64,000 nucleotides of DNA. Source: Myroides sp. NP-2. GTDB taxonomy: Bacteria > Bacteroidota > Bacteroidia > Flavobacteriales > Flavobacteriaceae. The notes beneath the pieces are model-generated. The model was not told the origin of the DNA, ran no database searches, and saw only the letters and a list, made by a program, of their open reading frames with translations. The stretch is taken from NCBI RefSeq assembly GCF_014145665.1, contig NZ_JACHTD010000015.1, forward strand, positions 1-64,000, read 5' to 3'. The position numbers were made by a program, and so were the translations under genes. Below are positions 6,897 through 17,100 of the stretch, in pieces. Positions within the stretch are counted from its first letter, which is position 1. Each line of letters opens with the position of its first letter.

Positions 6897-7685
6897 TTGA
6901 AAGATTTTATAAAACACAACCAAGCAGCCTGGGACAGCCAAGCCAAAGCAAATGCTCCTTGGTCTCAGCCAGTCAGCAGTGCCTTAGTAAAACAAGCTAA
7001 ACAAGGAATAGCGGACTTGTATGTCCTACCTACCAGCCTAGACAAAAATTGGTTAGGCGATGTCAAAGGAAAAAAAGTACTGTGTTTAGCATCGGCTGGT
7101 GGCCAACAAGGCCCTATACTAGCTGCCTTAGGTGCAGAAGTAACCGTCTATGATTTATCAGAAGAACAATTGCAGAAAGATCGAGAAGTGGCGGAAAGAG
7201 ATCAGTTAGATATACAAACCATACAAGGGGATATGCGTGATCTTCACCTATTTGAAAACGACTATTTTGACCTAATTGTTCACCCAATTTCTAATTTATA
7301 TGTCGATGATGTTACAAAAGTTTGGGAAGAATGTTATCGCGTGTTAAAAACTGGCGGAAAACTTATCAGTAGTTTTTACAATCCCGTCGTGTTTGTAGAA
7401 GACCGACAAGCAGCCGTAAAAGCACAAGGATTGATCCAACCCAAATACAAAATCCCTTATGCTGATCAAACCGATTTGTCTCCCGCTGAATTACAGCAAA
7501 AAATGGAGAAAGGTGAGGCCCTTGTGTTTGGCCACTCCCTCAAAGACTTGATCGGAGGACAAACGCGTGCCGGATTTGCTATTACCGCCTATGACGAGGC
7601 CTGGCAACCCAATCCGCGATTTACAATAGATACATTTATTCCCACATTTATTGCAACGCTTAGTGTAAAATTAAATAATTTATAG
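6897..7685 (+). CDS. Class I SAM-dependent methyltransferase
   Basis: This 262-residue cytosolic methyltransferase of the Rossmann type has the SAM-binding segment VLCLASAGGQQGPILAALG (about 61-79), followed by VTVYDLS ending motif I and the motif II-like QGDMRDL and YFDLIVHPISN. The later VWEECYRVLKTGGKLISSF is the common 'a.rvLkpGG.l' stretch. CLASAGGQQ in place of the usual DxGxGxG is normal for this subgroup, which annotation pipelines simply call class I methyltransferase. The substrate is unknown. The start is a TTG at 6897; no in-frame ATG exists near it and relatives begin with MKDFIKHN-like sequence. It is probably cotranscribed with the next gene, 13 bases downstream. Confidence 0.8.
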   Translation: MKDFIKHNQAAWDSQAKANAPWSQPVSSALVKQAKQGIADLYVLPTSLDKNWLGDVKGKKVLCLASAGGQQGPILAALGAEVTVYDLSEEQLQKDREVAERDQLDIQTIQGDMRDLHLFENDYFDLIVHPISNLYVDDVTKVWEECYRVLKTGGKLISSFYNPVVFVEDRQAAVKAQGLIQPKYKIPYADQTDLSPAELQQKMEKGEALVFGHSLKDLIGGQTRAGFAITAYDEAWQPNPRFTIDTFIPTFIATLSVKLNNL

Positions 7686-7698
7686 TTTCTTGAAGCAT

Positions 7699-8244
7699 AT
7701 GGAAAAAAAACGCAGTTGGTTAGGTATTGATTCTATATCCGTGGAACATTTTACTGCCATCGAAAAAGAAGGAAGCTTTCACTGTAAAGGTGAATTAGTA
7801 GGAAATAAAAACAATCGCATTTACGGCGTAGAGTACCAGGTGGTTACTACCTCCCAATGGGAGACTCGTTTCTTTGATATTCGCTGTCAAGAAGGGCATC
7901 GCCATTTTCAATTAAGTGGTCATAAATTGAATGACCAATGGATTATTGATGAACAAGAATACCCTCATTTCAAAGAATGCCTCGATATTGATATTGCTGT
8001 AACTCCTTTTACCAATACATTGCCTATCAATCGATTGAATATGGCTGTGGGCGAATCAAAAATAATTCCCGTACTCTATATTAATCCTTTAGAAGAGAAT
8101 TTTACCCTCGTTCAACAAGAGTATACTAAACTATCCGAAAATACCTACCACTATAAAAATATTTGGAGTGATTTCGAAGCGACCATTACCCTCGATGAGG
8201 AGGGCTTTGTAACGGAATACCCCGGTCTGTTTAAAGTGATCTAA
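7699..8244 (+). CDS. Putative glycolipid-binding protein (DUF1089 type)
   Basis: This 181-residue soluble protein has no signal peptide. It matches what I remember of the glycolipid-binding DUF1089 family: YxVxTTSQWETRFFDI in the first third, a central ECLDIDIAVTPFTNTLPINRL and then VVYI/VLYINPLEENFTLVQQEYTKL. The DIxxTPFTNTLPIxRL block is the family's hallmark. The molecular role is not established; the family name comes from similarity to glycolipid-binding proteins. I start it at the ATG at 7699; a TTG nine bases earlier is a weaker alternative. It follows the methyltransferase directly, so the pair may act on a common substrate, though that is only inferred from position. Confidence 0.75.
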   Translation: MEKKRSWLGIDSISVEHFTAIEKEGSFHCKGELVGNKNNRIYGVEYQVVTTSQWETRFFDIRCQEGHRHFQLSGHKLNDQWIIDEQEYPHFKECLDIDIAVTPFTNTLPINRLNMAVGESKIIPVLYINPLEENFTLVQQEYTKLSENTYHYKNIWSDFEATITLDEEGFVTEYPGLFKVI

Positions 8245-8254
8245 CTATAAGATT

Positions 8255-8289
8255 AAGAGCTGTCTGTTTTGGAGAGCTCTTTTTTTTTG
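8255..8289 (+). terminator. Terminator after the glycolipid-binding-like gene
   Basis: AGAGCT and AGCTCT pair around a 13-base loop, followed by eight or more T. Confidence 0.7.
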
Positions 8290-8586
8290 CTGCCTCAAGG
8301 GATGATAAACACTTCAATAATCTATCAAGTATTCCATTTTTTTAAATGTATTGTCTTTTTGTTAATTATTTTATTGGGTGATCTTTGTTTTAACGATATA
8401 TGGTGGATTTGAACTGTTTTTTGAAATATTTTTACTTTGTCTTCTAAGTGGAGGTACAGCCCTTTACTGAGGCTGTCTTGGTTGTGGAGGATATTTAGGT
8501 TGTTAAAATGATACAAGTATTTTGTAACTAATCTAAAAAAGAGATGTTTTTCTATTAGAGCGAAATAAGGTGAAATTCAAAAAGTT
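8290..8586. other. Intergenic stretch, no gene seen
   Basis: AT-rich sequence of about 300 bases. I find no full TAnnTTTG box for the next gene; TATTTTG at about 8518 is one base short of consensus. No reading frame is convincing. Confidence 0.4.
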
Positions 8587-10116
8587 ATGGAGATGAGTAA
8601 GTACAAAATAACCAATGAATCCATGGAGTATAATGGCTACCTGCTTTGGCGTATAGAGTGTTTGAAAACGCGTAGAAAAGGAGGGTGGGTTGAAAGTGAG
8701 TTAAATTTAAGTCAGACAGGAAGTTCGTGGATTGCTGACAACGCCAAGGTATATGGTGAAGCGGCTATATTAGACAATGCCGTTGTCAGCGGGAATGCTG
8801 AGGTATTTGGTGCAGCGCGAATTACGGCAGAGGCACAAGTATACGGCAATGCTGTGGTTTCGGATTATGCCATTGTCACGGCTAGTGCTCAGGTCTACGA
8901 CGAGGCATCAGTAGAAGATTCAGCTCAGATATATGGCAATGCTACTATTTGTGGCAATGCCTTAGTTTCTGCCTACGCCAAAGTATATGATTATGCTTCT
9001 GTCGAAGGCTCAGCCCAAATATATGACAATGTACATGTGTATGGGCATGCAACAATTAAAGACCGCGCCTACCTCTACAAAGATGCCCACGTCAAGGGAA
9101 ACACCATTGTGTCTAATAACGAACGCGTAGGAGAAAATCTATACAATTGGGAGGATGTCAATGCCTTGTCAATGTTGAAAATAAGTATGGTAGACGGCAG
9201 TAAAACGGCAGTGCTTTACGCGAATGGAAAACATCAAGTTGCCATTAAAATTAGTTTAGAGGCCCGAGACAAAGCGGGGTTTTCCATTGGCATACCCGCT
9301 AAAGAAATTATGGAACATATCGAATTTGTCGATGAGGAGAATAACCCCATTCAACTCAAGCTAAGCTATTCTGATCAGGCGGGATTGTACGTCTATCCCC
9401 CAACAGAAGAGCTCATACAACAAAGGACGGGCCCAGTTTCGTCTGCTGTACTTTATCTCGCTATACACGAATACACCAAAGAATTTAGACTCTGTGTGCG
9501 GTCGAAGATCAAACAGTGGTCGCAAGATCAGAATATACAAAGAATCAAACGCGTGGAATATACCACTTCTAAGGAGTTTAACTACAGTGCGATCCCACCG
9601 GATTACATTGCCGTTAAAGTACTGCCTAAACGACAATTTACCCAAGAAAATATACGCGTACAAACGTTTACTGAACTAGACGTTAACGGCATCCCAAACT
9701 CCAAGCTAACGAAATACTATGTACAGTTTAATGCACAAGATGGTTTGTTTATTCGACATAGCTCTTGTATTCCGAGGAAGTGGTTTCACTACAGACAATT
9801 GGGAATATACAAAGGCTGTACCATATCTACAGATCACAGCTTTTCGGCGGATGACAATGCAGTATTTACAGCTAAATTTGAGTTTACCTCTAGTAAGTTC
9901 AGAAAAGTTATGGCGAAGAACCACGAGGTAGAAGGCTTGTGCTTTTGGGTATACCAAGCATGGGAAGGGCTCGTATGGTCCTATTACGAATGGGGAGGAG
10001 AAATGTATTTTTCCCTATTTGATCAATGCGGAAACGAAGCCAGTCTTATTGCACACGCAGGCGAAGAAGAGCAACTGCATTTTTTCGTGCGCATGGAAGA
10101 ATTTAATCACGGATAA
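8587..10116 (+). CDS. Hexapeptide-repeat (left-handed beta-helix) protein of unknown function
   Basis: I do not recognise this 509-residue protein as a whole. Residues 50-175 are about 20 rungs of a six-residue repeat (AKVYGE, AAILDN, AVVSGN, AEVFGA and so on), the signature of a left-handed beta-helix. Sugar and acyl transferases use such helices, but no acetyl-CoA-binding or catalytic His segment stands out here, and the surface is rich in Tyr, Asp and Asn. Residues 190-509 hold a second, mostly beta region rich in Trp, Tyr and Phe (for example FWVYQAWEGLVWSYYEWGGEMYF), with no signal peptide or membrane span. It might be a structural or binding protein. It stands alone, with an opposing operon downstream. 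Confidence 0.7.
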   Translation: MEMSKYKITNESMEYNGYLLWRIECLKTRRKGGWVESELNLSQTGSSWIADNAKVYGEAAILDNAVVSGNAEVFGAARITAEAQVYGNAVVSDYAIVTASAQVYDEASVEDSAQIYGNATICGNALVSAYAKVYDYASVEGSAQIYDNVHVYGHATIKDRAYLYKDAHVKGNTIVSNNERVGENLYNWEDVNALSMLKISMVDGSKTAVLYANGKHQVAIKISLEARDKAGFSIGIPAKEIMEHIEFVDEENNPIQLKLSYSDQAGLYVYPPTEELIQQRTGPVSSAVLYLAIHEYTKEFRLCVRSKIKQWSQDQNIQRIKRVEYTTSKEFNYSAIPPDYIAVKVLPKRQFTQENIRVQTFTELDVNGIPNSKLTKYYVQFNAQDGLFIRHSSCIPRKWFHYRQLGIYKGCTISTDHSFSADDNAVFTAKFEFTSSKFRKVMAKNHEVEGLCFWVYQAWEGLVWSYYEWGGEMYFSLFDQCGNEASLIAHAGEEEQLHFFVRMEEFNHG

Positions 10117-10273
10117 AAAAGAAAGGCTTACGTTCAAGCACCTGGGGGTGATGCAAGAGTAGAATGGTGTAAAAGTGAAGAAGAGCGTTGAATAGTCAAC
10201 GCTCTTCTTAGGTATAAAGGCTATCGTTTACAGGTTTTTTATGGCATTCTTTTATTTGTAGCTAGCTTTTGAT

Positions 10274-12217
10274 TTACTGTTTTTCTAAAATGATAGCGAA
10301 TTTGTTGAAATCCGCGGCTGCATTGATTATATGGCGATACTGATCCCAGTAAGTAACAGGCAATTCTACAAAATTATACCCTTCTAAGTTTTTGATTGTG
10401 ATCGTGTTGTCTTTTTTGTCATGCGTAATGGTAAAGTACGCCAAGGTTTTGTTCTCCGGATCTAAATAATAAGCTTTATCGAGATCTTCTATATTTTTAA
10501 TGCGATAGCCCTGCGGAAGTTCGAGGGTAATAGTTCTTTCGTAGGAACGGGCAGCGTTCAGTTGAATGGGAAGTTTGCGCGGTTTATCCGAATAAAACTC
10601 CATCTGTTTACCAATGACAGCGCCAATTTCAAAGATATAGTTACCACCTGCTTTTTTGAGTAAATCGGTGGCAAGGTAGCTCGCTTCAACAATAAAAGGA
10701 TCCAGTCCGATGCGTTCTACGTCAATATTTTTAACTGTGGCAGTAATGAAATCTGTTTGAATGTTGTAGCTTTTAAACAGGTCTTTTTCGATCTGTTCCC
10801 GCTCTCTCGGTGAAGAGAAATACAGATACGCTTGTGAGCTATACGCCATATCTCCTGTAAACGTTATATGTGAACGAACAATGGGACGATCCAATTGAGA
10901 TAAATCTACGTGAATATCCGCAAGGTCTTTAGAAAAGAAGTATGGAAGTTCAATCTTTTTAAAATCAGAAATTCCCATTTTAACCCCAGCGTAAAGCTTG
11001 TTCTGAATAAATAATCCGTACTGATCGTGGTAGGCCAAATCAATAACAGGTGTACGCGTGTGCATCGTTGTAGGATCCATGTAACCCTTACTAGTAGGAA
11101 AATAAAACAACACATCATTTAAGCTGAGATAACTCACGAATTTCGGATCAAATGGATAGCGATAGGCATTGGCTGTGAAGACAATTTCGTACGGAATCTC
11201 AAAGGCGTTAAACAAGTTGATATACAGCGTTGTCAAATCGTTTAACGTTCCTTGTTTAGAGCGCAAAACTTCAGTAATTGAGCTGCTTTCAATATAACTG
11301 TTGTGTTGAATAGTCGTTTTTACAACACTTTCTATGGCTCTAATTTGAGCTAAGGCATCACTTTCTTTGCGGATGGATTTCACAAATGCAGCTAGTGCTT
11401 TTTGTTCGTTTTTATCCAAGTCTCGGTGTAAATTGGCATGGGCCCTAGCCGTAAATTCTTTTTCGCCATAGGGATCCGCTGTACTTGCATGTATATTGTT
11501 GTAGAAGCGGGTGTGAATGTATTGGATGTTTTTATGCCAATTCGAATAGCTTTCATCGTTAGCAATCCCTGGAACATTAGTATTCACGCCTACAAGGGCA
11601 ATGCGATCGCTATAGGTCTCGTTGTCTTCTGTCAATGTTGCAGCTCCGTTGTAGGAACGACTGATAAATTTTAAGTGGTTGGGGTAAATGAGCTCAATGG
11701 AACGTCGCTGAATATAGGACTCGCCTTGCATTAAAAAAATGCGCCCTGTTACGTCCGCAGGCCCTTTTAACACATAGTGTAAGTCAATTACAGCACCAAT
11801 CTCCAACCCGTCAATCGGAAAGTAGTTGTAGTCTACTCCAGTTTGGGAATTGTGTTCCTTTTCTATAGACTTCTCGTTTAGCGTCGTTACTTTACCGTTT
11901 TTATGGGTCACCCTCAATTGGACATCCAAAAGGTTTACACCCTTATTTAGCGGTATATAGGTTTTGTTGTTGTACTCAATTGCCTCCTGTGAGTTGATGT
12001 ATTTCTTGGAGTAATAAGACAAGATTTCATTGGATTGATTGCCTTCTGCTATATATTCAACTTGAGTGTGTTGAATGAGGATGATTTCCTTTTCAGCCTC
12101 TAATTCTTTGGTAGGGGTAAAGGGGGTGTCGTCAAATTGAAAGGCTTTATACGCAGGTTCTTGTGCCCATAGAAATAGGGGAAGTACCACTAGAATAAAT
12201 GGAATTATTTTCTTCAT
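10274..12217 (-). CDS. Exported DUF3857 protein with degenerate transglutaminase-like domain
   Basis: This 647-residue secreted or periplasmic protein has a signal peptide (MKKIIPFILVVLPLFLWA, cut near AQE). Residues 45-190 fit DUF3857 (VEYIAEGNQSNEILSYYSKKYI..., then VIDLHYVLKG), the middle aligns with a transglutaminase-like core, and the C-terminus fits a DUF3858-type barrel. Where the upstream paralogue has GDCKD with the catalytic Cys, this one reads KQGTLND (321-327), so the enzyme activity is probably lost. It is the last gene of a three-gene operon; its ATG overlaps the stop of the upstream gene by 4 bases, which implies translational coupling. Function is unknown; it may assist or inhibit its active paralogue. 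Confidence 0.75.
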   Translation of the reverse strand: MKKIIPFILVVLPLFLWAQEPAYKAFQFDDTPFTPTKELEAEKEIILIQHTQVEYIAEGNQSNEILSYYSKKYINSQEAIEYNNKTYIPLNKGVNLLDVQLRVTHKNGKVTTLNEKSIEKEHNSQTGVDYNYFPIDGLEIGAVIDLHYVLKGPADVTGRIFLMQGESYIQRRSIELIYPNHLKFISRSYNGAATLTEDNETYSDRIALVGVNTNVPGIANDESYSNWHKNIQYIHTRFYNNIHASTADPYGEKEFTARAHANLHRDLDKNEQKALAAFVKSIRKESDALAQIRAIESVVKTTIQHNSYIESSSITEVLRSKQGTLNDLTTLYINLFNAFEIPYEIVFTANAYRYPFDPKFVSYLSLNDVLFYFPTSKGYMDPTTMHTRTPVIDLAYHDQYGLFIQNKLYAGVKMGISDFKKIELPYFFSKDLADIHVDLSQLDRPIVRSHITFTGDMAYSSQAYLYFSSPREREQIEKDLFKSYNIQTDFITATVKNIDVERIGLDPFIVEASYLATDLLKKAGGNYIFEIGAVIGKQMEFYSDKPRKLPIQLNAARSYERTITLELPQGYRIKNIEDLDKAYYLDPENKTLAYFTITHDKKDNTITIKNLEGYNFVELPVTYWDQYRHIINAAADFNKFAIILEKQ

Positions 12218-14151
12218 ATTTTTTCTAAGATAATAGGTTCTAAGTAATTGGTGTTTAGTTTTTTAATAGTTTCATTCCACCCTTCGAAATCATCGGGATA
12301 CAAGGTTAGCTTCTTGGACGCAATGGCATAGCGCAATTCAACGGTGTTTTGGTCGGCACTACAGATAAAACTGGCCTCGAAGTAGGCATTAGACAGCTTT
12401 TGATTCTCAGGTATATACTTAATGCGATACCCTGGAGGGATGTTCAAAATAACGGTGTTGTCATAGGCTTCTAGTTCATCTACCTCATAGGGTGTTTGTC
12501 GAGGGAGTGCAATATTGTCTTTTTGAAATGGTTTGTACAAATTTAGGTCGACATACAACTCATTTCCCGCAACAATAACCGCATTGGGGATATGGTAATC
12601 AAAGCGAATTTCTGTCGGTTTATCCGATAGATCCAGCTGTTCAATCGAGTGAAGTGTCGTTAGTTTTAAGTTGGAAATATGTCGGTTGACAATAGCTTCC
12701 ACCACATCTGCTTTGGAGTTTCGCCCACTATAGGTAAGGTTGGCGTGTACAAACGATTTAAAATACCCCCTAAACTTCAAACTAGCCTTGCTTTCGAGCT
12801 TTGCTTGTTTAATTGTTAGAGAGTCAACCGTTTGCAAGGTGTTTTTGGTAGCAGCTGTCACAGGGAGCTTGTGGATTTTGTACTGAGAATCATCTAAAGC
12901 CACGAGTAGCTCCTTGGTTTGAATACTACTAGGTACGAGTCCAAAAGGCAAAAAAGAATTCGTAGCATCCAAGCAAATGCTTTGTTCCCCTGTTTCGTAA
13001 AAGGCAATCATATGGTTGTCTACTTGAGGTGTAGGCAGTTCTTTATAGGAATACGGAATCTTGCGCGTACCTACCCAAGCGATATAAACACGGTCTATGC
13101 CTATGGAATGACACATGGCAGTAATAATACTCGTCATGTCTTTACAATCGCCATAGCGTCTCTCAAAAACTAAATCTGCTTTTCGAGGAATAAAGCCGTC
13201 ATATCCAGCTTCAAAAGCGATGTATTTTATGTTCTGTTGCACCCATTGGTAAATGGTTTTTACCTTTTCTTCTTCGGTGGCTAACCCTTGCGTCAATGCC
13301 TTGGTAAACGCTATAAAATCCGGATCTAAATCAGTATTAAGTGTTCGAATAAACGTCGAATAGTAGGCGTAGAGCTGATCGACGTCTCCCAAGAGGGAAA
13401 CCTCCTTGTCTTTGGTAGAGAAAGAAGTAATCCAAAAATAAACAGAGGGATTGAAATACGCCGCCGCTGGACGGTTTTCCTCATAAGGTAGTAAAGGTGG
13501 ATTCGACAGTGTCCAACGGTGAATGTTCTTGCCGCGTTTTACTTCTTGTGTATAGGTAATTGAGGTATTGTCCGTATTAAACGTGCGAAAGGCCAATTCA
13601 ATATCCGAATCTGCAATAATCTCAAAGGTGACTTTTTCATTGGGAAGATGAGATAATACCCTAAAGGGAATCAACAAAAAAGGATCTGTAAACTCATGGG
13701 TAAAGGAAAGTATGCGCTTCGATCCTGGCGTTAACCCACTGTAGTTCACTATTTTCTTTTTTACGTCCGAATGGAAAATAGAATTGCGATCAAAAGGAGA
13801 TTCTGTTATTCCTTTTGGCGCTATTTTCTTGTACTTATTATTTTGTAAGCTCAGTGTATAGGCATCAAACGAACGCAGTGGATTTAACTCCGAAAAAATA
13901 GTAAAATCCGATGTAGCGTGATTGTTCTTATCGCTCAGCAACAAATAATACTCCTCATACGTATCGCGCATAACCACTAATTCACCTTTCTGTTTTGTTA
14001 GCGTATAGGTCTGTTTATAGTCTAAGATAATCTCGTTGTATCCCTTGTACTTCTCTGATAATTCAGCTAAAGATTGTCCTTGCACCAAGAAACTGCACAA
14101 CAAGAAGAAGTAAACAAAACTACTTTTTATTGGATAGGAAATCTGAATCAT
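12214..14151 (-). CDS. Exported DUF3857/transglutaminase-like protein
   Basis: This 645-residue protein has a signal peptide (residues 1-26, ending VQGQ), an N-terminal DUF3857 domain (about 45-220), a transglutaminase-like protease-fold domain (about 290-400) and a C-terminal beta domain. The catalytic triad is visible: Cys336 in RRYGDCKDMTS, His380 in VDNHMI and Asp395 in CLDATNSF. It is therefore likely an active cysteine enzyme acting on proteins or peptidoglycan peptides outside the cytoplasm, with unknown target. Three in-frame starts exist; I took the ATG at 14151 because the signal peptide begins there. It overlaps the end of the TPR/MORN gene by 32 bases and the next gene by 4 bases, so the three are one operon. 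Confidence 0.75.
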   Translation of the reverse strand: MIQISYPIKSSFVYFFLLCSFLVQGQSLAELSEKYKGYNEIILDYKQTYTLTKQKGELVVMRDTYEEYYLLLSDKNNHATSDFTIFSELNPLRSFDAYTLSLQNNKYKKIAPKGITESPFDRNSIFHSDVKKKIVNYSGLTPGSKRILSFTHEFTDPFLLIPFRVLSHLPNEKVTFEIIADSDIELAFRTFNTDNTSITYTQEVKRGKNIHRWTLSNPPLLPYEENRPAAAYFNPSVYFWITSFSTKDKEVSLLGDVDQLYAYYSTFIRTLNTDLDPDFIAFTKALTQGLATEEEKVKTIYQWVQQNIKYIAFEAGYDGFIPRKADLVFERRYGDCKDMTSIITAMCHSIGIDRVYIAWVGTRKIPYSYKELPTPQVDNHMIAFYETGEQSICLDATNSFLPFGLVPSSIQTKELLVALDDSQYKIHKLPVTAATKNTLQTVDSLTIKQAKLESKASLKFRGYFKSFVHANLTYSGRNSKADVVEAIVNRHISNLKLTTLHSIEQLDLSDKPTEIRFDYHIPNAVIVAGNELYVDLNLYKPFQKDNIALPRQTPYEVDELEAYDNTVILNIPPGYRIKYIPENQKLSNAYFEASFICSADQNTVELRYAIASKKLTLYPDDFEGWNETIKKLNTNYLEPIILEKI

Positions 14152-17100
14152 AGAAATAAGATTGTTTAAGGGTATTGGCTTCATAAAGGTTAAAATCACC
14201 GTGAAGTTCTCCTTTGTCAAAAGTTTGTTCAAACAATTTTTCACCTGTTGAGGCATAAATAGTTTTTACACCAGTAGTGGATTGAAAGTTATACGGTACA
14301 CTAGAATATAGGGAGCCATTGCTGTAATAGATTTGCTCAGCTCCGTGTTTTTTTCCTTGCGTATAACCTAAGCGATAAGATTCTTTACCCGTTGGATTAT
14401 AGAGTGTTAATGCTCCGTCTAAGAAGTAATGCTTTAGGTGAACTTCCGCTGCCAATTGTCCCGATTTATAATGCGATTGCACCACAGTATCTGTTGCTGA
14501 AATTGGTAGGATATCGCTTAATTCTTCCGTTGCTGATAGCTTTCTATAGCCCACTAAAACATCTAGGTCATACACCAAAGCGAGCAGTGGTGTGCCTTGT
14601 GAATTAGAATAAATTTCCTCACCATCTGTGTAATCCATGATGTAGTTGGTGTGAATGGCAACTTTGCCTTCAGGATAGTAGAGCTGACGACCACCGTGAT
14701 TTGAATTTCTAATAAAGGATGCTGTTACCCTTACTTTTCCATCTGGGTTTAGGTGCTCATTTGAACCATAGCGCTTGTCTAAAATTAAGGTACTACTGTC
14801 ATTTACCACGCCATTAGGGTAGTAGCTGATATAGGTTCCATGAAGCTTATTGTTGCGCATGGCATACGTATCTAGCAGTATAGCTGACGATAGATCCGTG
14901 CGCTTTACAGGACCGTTAAAAGTTCCACCTTCCAGGGTGTAGGTTGTTTTTGTGTTGAAAAGTGTAGAGGTAAAGGTTCCTTTAGTCGCAAATTGATCCA
15001 AGTGAAGGCTGTGCATTTCTTTGCCTTGACTAAAATCAACTTGATAGAGTGCTCCTTCGTCATAGTGATTCACGCGATAAGGGAGTCCGGTTTTGGTGTA
15101 ATAGACCTCTTTGTGGTCTAGGGCGTTATCCACATAAAAACGCTTGATTTCAGGGATTGGATAGTTGTAAAAAGACGTAGAAGGCCCTGCTTGTTCGCCT
15201 GCAGTATAGTAATTCATATACACGAGCTGATCACCTCTATAGTAGCGATATAAGCCCGACATTTGACCTTCCTCTAGGGTGTATACCTCGTCTAATTGAC
15301 CCGTTTTGGTGTATTTTTTAACCTCTCCAATCGCTTTGCCGTTCGCGTAGTTCGTTTCATTAAACTTCGGACCATGGGGGTAATAGTAAGTCCAAAGCCC
15401 TTCTTGTAAACCATTTACTAGTTTCCCCTCTCCATACAACTGACCAGTAGGGAAATAGTATTGCACCGTTCCATTCTTAGGGAGAACTTCTAGTTGTTGT
15501 GTCTTAGGGTTATACGTTTGACGCTCCGTTAACTTGTCTTTTTTGTATTTTTCAATCAGGTAAATCTGCCCCTTTTCATATGAAATTGCCGTTTCTAGCT
15601 CGCCATCTGCATCGTACATATACTGATCCACATGCTCGCCTTTGATGTTGTACGAATCACTTGTTTTCATTTGGCCATTTTCATACTGATAGTAGTAGGA
15701 TAAAACCCCATGATCGAAAAATTCTTTGTAATACACATATTCATCTCCCTTAAAGAGCGCTTCACTCTTTAGGGTGCCATTGGGAAAATAGGTGACACCC
15801 AAGCCTTCTAACAACCCATCTTTGTACGTATACTTACTGATTAGGGTGCCATTCTCATCATAGATCGCAATCTCGCCCTCTTTTTTCCCGTCTACAGTAG
15901 TGTATTGGTATTCTAACTCGCCTGTTGGAAAGAAATAAGAAACTTCTCCGTCAATTTCGCCGGCCTTGTAATCCAAAGTACCCTTTTTCGTTTGAGCAAT
16001 GTGATAGACAGTAGTTCTGCCATCGTAGTTTTCTTCTTTGATATTTTCTTCTAAAAAGACTTTTCCCGTCTTGTAAAAAGTCGTTTTTGTACCCGCTATT
16101 TTATCAGCAGTATAGGGTTCGGTAGACAATAGTTTCCCTCTTTGTGTATAGCGTTTGAGCATTCCAGAAAGTTGATGATCCAAGAAGGTTCCTTCACTTT
16201 CCTTATGGTAGTTTTTACTCACCTGAAAGGCAGCCCCATTCAAGTGATCTAGATCGCCTTGGTAGTAGAAAAAACCATTGTTCGTATCCGTAACTGTATA
16301 GGTTTTTCCCTCTACTGTTGCTTGGTAAAGTAGGGGGTATATGTGCGTTTGTAAGTCGTTTTGTACGTAGTTGCGAATCGCAGTTGTTTGTTTTTTGAAA
16401 AGCTTCGGATAAGAATCCTCTTGGGTAATCATCGCAAGGTAGGTAAAAGGAGAAAGCAAGTCGCGTTGTACAATTTCTTTCATCCATGGCGTATAGTGAC
16501 TTTCAAAAAATCCCCCTTCAACCTCGTGCTCATTCATATACTCCAAAATTGCTTGAATAACTCTTGTTACGCGGTGATTGAGCTCTACCTTGAGCGGATA
16601 ATCTTTGTGTTGGGCTAAGTTGTTTTTTAAAATAATGTCCAATTCCGAGAAATCATCTCCTTCATTGCCATATACCAATTGAGGGGTAACGGTATAAATA
16701 TCAGCTAAATTGCGATTGAGGTGATATAAAGACTCTTTAGCCGCATCCGTATCAGGATGAATCGCTAAGTAAGACAATAGCGAAAGCAAGCCGATGGCTG
16801 TTTGCCCATCTTCAATAGCGATAAGCCCTAGAATGTAATAAGCCTGTCCGTAATTAGGAGCGAGGGTGATCACTTCTTTTAGCAAGTCTAAAGCTTGTTG
16901 CTTTTTGCCCTCTTTATAGTAAACAAGGGCTTCGTTAAAGGTTGCAAGCACATTGAGACTGTGTTCTTTCTTCGCTTTTGCAAAATATGCTAAAGCTTCA
17001 GCGTACTTCCCTTGTTCGCTCTGGAAAATACCGTAGGACAAAAAGTAGTTTTCTGGTATCTCCTTGCCGTATTGATCAATTAGTTGTTTGCATAAAGCTT

